From Micromonospora echinaurantiaca (GTDB lineage Bacteria; Actinomycetota; Actinomycetes; Mycobacteriales; Micromonosporaceae): 64,000 nucleotides of DNA. Shown here in pieces: positions 59,340 through 64,000 of the stretch. Under the pieces are notes generated by a model, which worked only from the letters and a program-made list of their open reading frames with translations, made no database searches and was not told the DNA's origin. The position numbers and the translations under genes are program-made. The DNA is taken from assembly GCF_900090235.1 (NCBI RefSeq), contig NZ_LT607750.1:1748501-1812500 (forward strand). Direction: 5' to 3'. How positions within the stretch are numbered: the first letter of the stretch is position 1; each line of letters starts with the position of its first letter.

Positions 59340-62300
59340 ATGAGGCGAAGCCCGGCAACAAGGCGTCTCGGGCGACGCTTGGGCGCGGTGACCGTCGGTC
59401 TGGCCATCTTCGCGATGGTCGTGTCGACCACGGCGGCACACGCGTCCGAGCCGATCCGACAGGCGCCGATACCCGAGGTCCCGCAGAAGCAGAACGTGAC
59501 CGTGACCGCCAACGACGACCTGCTGCGGGTCGTCGCGGCGTCCGGCGCGACCCTCCCGCTGACCCTGGTCACCGGCGACAAGGTGTACGTCGGCATCAAC
59601 GCCGACGGCAGGCCGGTCGTCCGGGACATCGAGAGCGCCCCACGGCCCGACGGATCCGACGTCGTGTTCCACACCTTCACCCGGATGGGCAGCGTGCACG
59701 TCGTGCCGAACGACGCCCTCTCGTTGCTCGGCAACGGAGTGCTCGACTGGGGCCTGTTCGACCTGACCAAGCTGGCGACGCTGGTCGCGGCCGGCAAGGT
59801 CGGCGAGGTGCCGGTGCTGGTCACCTACACCGGGAAGGCCACGGCCGACAAGGCGCCCAAGGTCGCCGGCGCGACCGGCGGCAAGGCGCTGCGGAGCATC
59901 AACGGCCGCTCGATGGCCGTCGCCGGCGACGGCCGGTGGTGGCAGGACGTGCGGGGCAAGACGGCTCCCGGCGCCGCCACCGCCCGGGCCGCCGGTTCGC
60001 TGACCGGGGTCAAGAAGGTGTGGCTGAACGAGTTGGCCCGGATCAACCTCGACTCCTCCGTACCGCAGATCGGCGCGAACATCGCCTGGAGCCGCGGGTA
60101 CGACGGCACCGGCGTGTCGGTGGCGGTGCTGGACAGCGGCATCGACCCCGACCACCCGGACGTGGCCGGCAGGATCATCGAGCAGCTCGACTTCAGCGGC
60201 AACGCCCAGGGCCCCCGGGACGGGCACGGACACGGCACCCACGTGGCGGCCACGATCCTGGGCACCGGAGCGGCGTCCAACGGGCTGCGTAAGGGGGTCG
60301 CGCCCGGGGCCCAGCTGCGGGTCGGCAAGATCTGCGACAACGGCGGGTCCTGCGCCCTCGACGCGATCATCGCGGGCATGGAGTGGGCCGCCCACTCCGG
60401 CGCCAAGGTCGTCAACATGAGCATCGGTGGCGGCGCCACCGACGGAACCGACCCGATGAGCGAGTCGCTCAACCAGCTCAGCCGCGACACCGGAACGCTG
60501 TTCGTGGTCGCGGCGGGCAACAGCGGCCCGCAGAGCGGGACGGTCAGCGCCCCGGGCGCCGCCGACGAGGCCCTGACCGTGGCGGCGGTCGACAAGGAAG
60601 ACGCGATGGCCGACTTCTCCAGCCGCGGTCCCCGAGTCGGCGACGGCGCCGCCAAGCCGGACATCGCGGCTCCGGGCGTCGCCATCGTCGCGGCCCGCGC
60701 CGCCGGCACGGCCATGGGCACCGTGGTGGACGAGCACTACACCACCGCCAGCGGCACCTCGATGGCCACCCCGCACGTGGCCGGCGCCGCGGCCCTGATC
60801 GCCCAGAAGCACCCGGGCATGACCGGCCAGGAGATCAAGGCGCTGCTGATGGGCACCGCCACCGACCTGGGGCACGACGTGTACGCCCAGGGCGTCGGCC
60901 GGGTCAACGTCGGCACCGCGATCGACCCGACGATCATCGCGGGCGGGAACCTGAGCTTCGGCCGGCTGGCCTACCCGCACTCGCCGCTGACCAAGAAGGT
61001 CACCTACACCAACCACACCGACCAGGCGATCATGTTGAAGCTCACGACGTCGATCTCCTCCGGCGACCAGCCCGCTCCGGCCGGCCTGTTCACCGTCACC
61101 AGCGACGAGGTGGTCGTGCCCGGCAACGGATCGGCCGAGGTGTCGGTGACCGTCGACGGCAGGGTGCTCGGCACGGACGGGGTCTTCGGGCGCTACACCG
61201 GCCTGCTGAACGCCCACGACCCGACGGGCACGCTGCGGGCCACCACCCGGGTCAGCACCTTCCTGGAGCCCGAGCGGTTCGCGCTGACCATGAACGTCGT
61301 CCCGCCGACGGGCGCCACCACCGTCCGGTACGGCAACGCCGTGTTCCTGCCGGTCGACGACCAGGTGCTGCTGCACGACGGCCCGGTCGGCATGGACGGC
61401 GCGGACACGATGACGGCCCCGCTCTTCGGCGGTGTCTACTCGGCCGCCGTCGCGGTGGAGTGGCAGGACCGGGCCGGCGAGTGGCACACCGCCATCCCGG
61501 CGGTGGCGGAGGTGCGGCTCAGCGAGGCCACCACGGTCACGCTGGACCTGCGCAAGGCCAAGCCGGTGCGGGTGCAGACGCCCGTGCCGACCGAGACGTA
61601 CGACGCGTACAGCTACTTCGAGCGGGTCTCGGCGACCGGCGCGTGGGGGATGACGGCGGAACTCAGGGCCGGGTACGGCGCCGACGAGCCGAACTGGTGG
61701 GCGCTGCCGACCGGCAAGGTGCGCACCGGCACCCTCGCCCACGACACCTACAGCGTGCTCACCACGCCGACGGTCACCATGCGGGTGGTCGGTGCCGGTC
61801 ACACCTTCGGCCTGCCCGCCCGCTACCACACCCCGGACGCCTCGATCCCCGTCGGCCAGCAGCAGTGGCAGGAGAACGAGACGACGGCCGGCCGGGACAT
61901 CACCGTCGCGGTTCCCCGGCTGCCGACCCGCGGGACGGTGCCGGTGGTCCACGCGGGCACCGGGTCAGCCGCCGAGCTCGCCAAGGTCGACGCCCGGGGC
62001 AAGCTGGTGCTGCTGACGCCGACCGACATCTGCGACACGGCCTGTGACTTCCCGCGCCTGCGGGACGAGCGGGTCGCCGCGGCGGCCGCGGCCGGCGCGG
62101 TCGGCGTACTGGTCGCGGCACCGGGCCTCAGCTCGCTGGGCGCCGTTCCCACACAGAGCACCCAGTGCGCGGACGGGCCGCAGAGCTGCCCGGCGGTGCA
62201 GCCGTACGCCGCGCTGCCGATCGTGTCCGTGCCGTACGCCGAGGCGGACCGCCTGATCAGGCGGCTCACGGCCGACTCGCGGAACATCCAGGTCGTGCTC

Positions 62301-63014
62301 GGTGGCAGCGCCACCGCGACGGTCTACAGCGCCGCGTTCGGCACCGACGGCCAGATTCCGTCGAACCTGCCGTACCGGGCCCGGACGAAGGACTTCGACC
62401 GGGTCGACCACTACTTCCACGCCGACCGGCCCGGCGAGGTCACCGACCTCACCTGGCTGCAGCAGGCGAAGTCCGGTGCGGCCGGGTACGCCCTGAACCT
62501 GCCGCGCACCACCACCCAGCAGACCCTGACCACCTTCGTGAAGCGGCAGGGCGACGCCATCAACCGGTACGGCACCGCGTGGGCCGAGTACGCCGGAGCC
62601 GGCATCCTCGGTCCCGCCGGCGGCGAGACGCAGGACGCGGTCCTCGGCGGCAGGAACAAGCTGCACTGGAACACGGGACCGACCGTGCCGGGGGCCGTGC
62701 CGCAGGTCCGGACCAGGTCCGGCTTCACGGTCGCGACCGGGATGCTCTGCTCGGGTTGCCGGCAGGGTGACACCTTCTACCCGACCTTCTATCTCACCGG
62801 CAGCGGCGGGGCCCGCCAGGCCATGATCGGCATCGTCAACGACACCGGTATCGCGGAGTTCTACTTCGGATCTCCGGCCTGCGAGGCGCCAGCCTGTGAC
62901 TTCAGGCTGCTCAACCAGTCCGGCGACGAGATCGAACGTCGTTTGCAGCGAATCACGTTCGGTTTCGGCAGCGCCGGCAACACGCCGGATTCCATCCTGG
63001 GAGGCCGGCGATGA
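59340..63014 (+). CDS. Secreted S8 (subtilisin/kexin-like) serine peptidase with PA domain
   Basis: 1224-residue exported protease. The signal RRLGAVTVGLAIFAMVVSTTAAHASE is followed by a propeptide-like region. The catalytic triad is Asp265 in VLDSGIDPDHP, His298 in GHGHGTHVA and Ser474 in SGTSMATPHVAG; the oxyanion Asn is in VVAAGNSGP. Beta-sandwich modules follow, and a PA (protease-associated) segment lies at about residues 865-980 (VPVVHAGTGSAAELAKV...LVLLTPTD...GAVGVLVAAPG). The ATG is preceded by CAGGAG. The stop overlaps an upstream-extended start of the lipoprotein gene. A typical S8 C-terminal domain appears to be missing and encoded next door. Confidence 0.93.
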   Translation: MRRSPATRRLGRRLGAVTVGLAIFAMVVSTTAAHASEPIRQAPIPEVPQKQNVTVTANDDLLRVVAASGATLPLTLVTGDKVYVGINADGRPVVRDIESAPRPDGSDVVFHTFTRMGSVHVVPNDALSLLGNGVLDWGLFDLTKLATLVAAGKVGEVPVLVTYTGKATADKAPKVAGATGGKALRSINGRSMAVAGDGRWWQDVRGKTAPGAATARAAGSLTGVKKVWLNELARINLDSSVPQIGANIAWSRGYDGTGVSVAVLDSGIDPDHPDVAGRIIEQLDFSGNAQGPRDGHGHGTHVAATILGTGAASNGLRKGVAPGAQLRVGKICDNGGSCALDAIIAGMEWAAHSGAKVVNMSIGGGATDGTDPMSESLNQLSRDTGTLFVVAAGNSGPQSGTVSAPGAADEALTVAAVDKEDAMADFSSRGPRVGDGAAKPDIAAPGVAIVAARAAGTAMGTVVDEHYTTASGTSMATPHVAGAAALIAQKHPGMTGQEIKALLMGTATDLGHDVYAQGVGRVNVGTAIDPTIIAGGNLSFGRLAYPHSPLTKKVTYTNHTDQAIMLKLTTSISSGDQPAPAGLFTVTSDEVVVPGNGSAEVSVTVDGRVLGTDGVFGRYTGLLNAHDPTGTLRATTRVSTFLEPERFALTMNVVPPTGATTVRYGNAVFLPVDDQVLLHDGPVGMDGADTMTAPLFGGVYSAAVAVEWQDRAGEWHTAIPAVAEVRLSEATTVTLDLRKAKPVRVQTPVPTETYDAYSYFERVSATGAWGMTAELRAGYGADEPNWWALPTGKVRTGTLAHDTYSVLTTPTVTMRVVGAGHTFGLPARYHTPDASIPVGQQQWQENETTAGRDITVAVPRLPTRGTVPVVHAGTGSAAELAKVDARGKLVLLTPTDICDTACDFPRLRDERVAAAAAAGAVGVLVAAPGLSSLGAVPTQSTQCADGPQSCPAVQPYAALPIVSVPYAEADRLIRRLTADSRNIQVVLGGSATATVYSAAFGTDGQIPSNLPYRARTKDFDRVDHYFHADRPGEVTDLTWLQQAKSGAAGYALNLPRTTTQQTLTTFVKRQGDAINRYGTAWAEYAGAGILGPAGGETQDAVLGGRNKLHWNTGPTVPGAVPQVRTRSGFTVATGMLCSGCRQGDTFYPTFYLTGSGGARQAMIGIVNDTGIAEFYFGSPACEAPACDFRLLNQSGDEIERRLQRITFGFGSAGNTPDSILGGRR

Positions 63015-63043
63015 CGGTCGACACTGGTAAGGAGACCAACGCG

Positions 63044-63652
63044 ATGAACACGAGTGTGCCGTCGTCGCGGCGCCGGAAGGGAACCGTCGCGGCGCTGGTG
63101 ACCGCGGCCGTGTTCGCCCTCGGCTGCTCCGTCGGCGGGGACGTCGTCGGCTACGACCTGCCAGCGGAATCGGCCCGGTACACGTTCGAGGCGGAGACCA
63201 ACGGGGTCAAGACGGTGTGGGAGTACACCTCCGCCAAGCCGACCGAGGGGGACTCCCCGGAGTTGCAGCCGTGCATGGGCGACGTGCTCGGCAACAACGA
63301 GGCGACCTGCCGGCCGGAACCGCTGATCTTCCTGCGGTACGACCTCGGTCTGGCCCTGGACAACACGGCCCGGGCCGGGCGCGCCCACCAGATCACGGTG
63401 GTCGGCTACTACCAGGAGCGGCTCACCGCCCCGCCCACGGTGACCACGCTGCGGGTCGAGGCCAGCTTCGACGGTGGCCAGACCTGGCACCCGGCGACCA
63501 CCCGGACCGCCGGTAGGAACACCTTCACCGCGGAGATCAAGCACCCGGACCGGGAGCAGGCCGCCGAGGGCGTCGGGCTGCGGATCGCCGCTACCGACAG
63601 TGGGGGCAACACGGTGAAGCAGACCCTTCCCACCGCGTACCGGCTGCGCTGA
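63044..63652 (+). CDS. Lipoprotein resembling a detached C-terminal domain of S8 peptidases
   Basis: 202-residue lipoprotein. The ATG at 63044 has AAGGAG 9 bases upstream; an in-frame ATG at 63011 overlaps the protease stop. The lipobox is VFALGC, with Cys28 lipidated. The mature part (LRYDLGLALDNTARAGRAHQITVVGYY...LRVEASFDGGQTWHPATTRTAGRNTFTAEI...GLRIAATDSGGNTVKQTLPTAYRLR) matches the beta-sandwich segment often found at the C-terminus of actinobacterial S8 peptidases. It lies 29 bp after the protease, so the two probably act together at the cell surface. Confidence 0.87.
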   Translation: MNTSVPSSRRRKGTVAALVTAAVFALGCSVGGDVVGYDLPAESARYTFEAETNGVKTVWEYTSAKPTEGDSPELQPCMGDVLGNNEATCRPEPLIFLRYDLGLALDNTARAGRAHQITVVGYYQERLTAPPTVTTLRVEASFDGGQTWHPATTRTAGRNTFTAEIKHPDREQAAEGVGLRIAATDSGGNTVKQTLPTAYRLR

Positions 63653-63716
63653 CGTGCCGCCGCACGGGTGACCGTGGGGTCGCCCGGCTGGGCCGTAGCA
63701 CCGGCACCGGCCAGCG

Positions 63717-63755
63717 CCGGAGGGAGCGCCCCCGATCACGGGACGCTCCCTCCGG
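63717..63755. terminator. Bidirectional hairpin between convergent genes
   Basis: A perfect 12-bp stem (CCGGAGGGAGCG / CGCTCCCTCCGG) with a 15-base loop lies between the lipoprotein gene and the SnoaL-like gene, 9 bases from the latter's stop. Confidence 0.8.
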
Positions 63756-63764
63756 CCCCTGCGC

Positions 63765-64000
63765 TCAGGGGTGCAGGTCGGTTCTCGCGGCGCCGCTGGC
63801 CGGGTCGTACGGGTAGGAGAGGTGCTGGTGGACCATGAGCCAGGCGCCGTCCCGGCGGGCGAAGACCCGGGTCCCGCGTGACCAACTCTCGACGGCCGGT
63901 CCGTCGGCCGGCCGCACGTGGACGCGGTTGAGGCCCCAGGCGACGGCGAGATCACCGTCGACCCGGATCGTCAGGTCGGGCACCTCCCAGCTGACCGCAC
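63765..64000 (-). CDS. SnoaL-like / nuclear-transport-factor-2-fold protein, C-terminal part
   Basis: The gene runs off the right edge of the window; only its C-terminal part is visible. The reverse strand reads VSWEVPDLTIRVDGDLAVAWGLNRVHVRPADGPAVESWSRGTRVFARRDGAWLMVHQHLSYPYDP. The pattern of a beta strand, a WSRGTRVFxRxDGxWxMVHQHLS block and a short tail is typical of SnoaL-like or ketosteroid-isomerase-like proteins. The visible part has no catalytic-residue evidence, so enzyme, binding or stress roles are all possible. The true start lies beyond base 64000. Confidence 0.82.
   Translation of the reverse strand, partial: AVSWEVPDLTIRVDGDLAVAWGLNRVHVRPADGPAVESWSRGTRVFARRDGAWLMVHQHLSYPYDPASGAARTDLHP

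Overview
The window is very GC-rich DNA with strong third-position G/C bias, many GTG starts, 4-base ATGA/GTGA gene overlaps and typical actinobacterial families (PadR, LAL-type LuxR, Tat-dependent DyP peroxidase, spore-associated protein, S8 peptidases). It looks like chromosome of a filamentous actinomycete, probably Micromonosporaceae. I see no rRNA, tRNA, IS element, prophage or CRISPR array.

Bases 1-8500 form a vitamin B12 regulation block. Three cobalamin riboswitches lie within 4.6 kb. Two face left and control B12-independent enzymes: metE (cut by the window edge) and class Ia ribonucleotide reductase nrdAB. One faces right and controls the cobalt importer cbiMNQO. When B12 is plentiful, the cobalt importer and both B12-independent isoenzymes should be shut down.

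Bases 8500-16400 are one leftward run: ECF sigma factor, zinc-finger anti-sigma, PCuAC copper chaperone, Tat-exported DyP peroxidase, CopC, and CopD-CtaG running in frame into a coiled-coil tail. A polyprenyl diphosphate synthase ends the run. It resembles the extracytoplasmic copper-trafficking operon known around DtpA in Streptomyces. Bases 16400-28500 hold ordinary accessory genes: an SDR/XRE divergent pair, a DesK/DesR-like two-component pair, a FecCD-type metal-chelate ABC importer with a candidate nickel-regulator (Nur) box, a methyltransferase, a DinB-like protein, pyridoxal kinase and small secreted proteins.

Bases 28700-35900 are a tightly overlapping five-gene MoxR-AAA+/VWA/DUF5682/SWIM operon of the YehL type, in which the SWIM partner appears split into two genes. 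It is followed by a DUF1223 protein and an ABC-F ribosome-protection-type ATPase. The ABC-F gene carries a seven-residue leader peptide, an attenuator hairpin and a hairpin over its ribosome binding site. Next come a STAND-like NTPase with its small membrane partner, and a PadR/permease-prefix pair with a 28-bp palindromic operator.

Bases 45200-53700 contain the most striking locus: a leftward operon led by a Pls/PosA-family one-module NRPS, the architecture of epsilon-poly-lysine synthetase. Downstream are a DDAH-like protein that lacks the usual catalytic histidine, two BPL-N/glutamine-amidotransferase-like paralogues and a membrane acyltransferase between them. My hand-read A-domain code (DFEYLGTVTK) resembles codes for basic amino acids. 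A 20-bp tandem operator array lies upstream. The right end carries a SapA-like secreted protein, a DmpA-type P1 peptidase, a large LAL regulator, and an S8 peptidase followed by a lipoprotein that looks like its detached C-terminal domain. A partial SnoaL-like gene ends the window.
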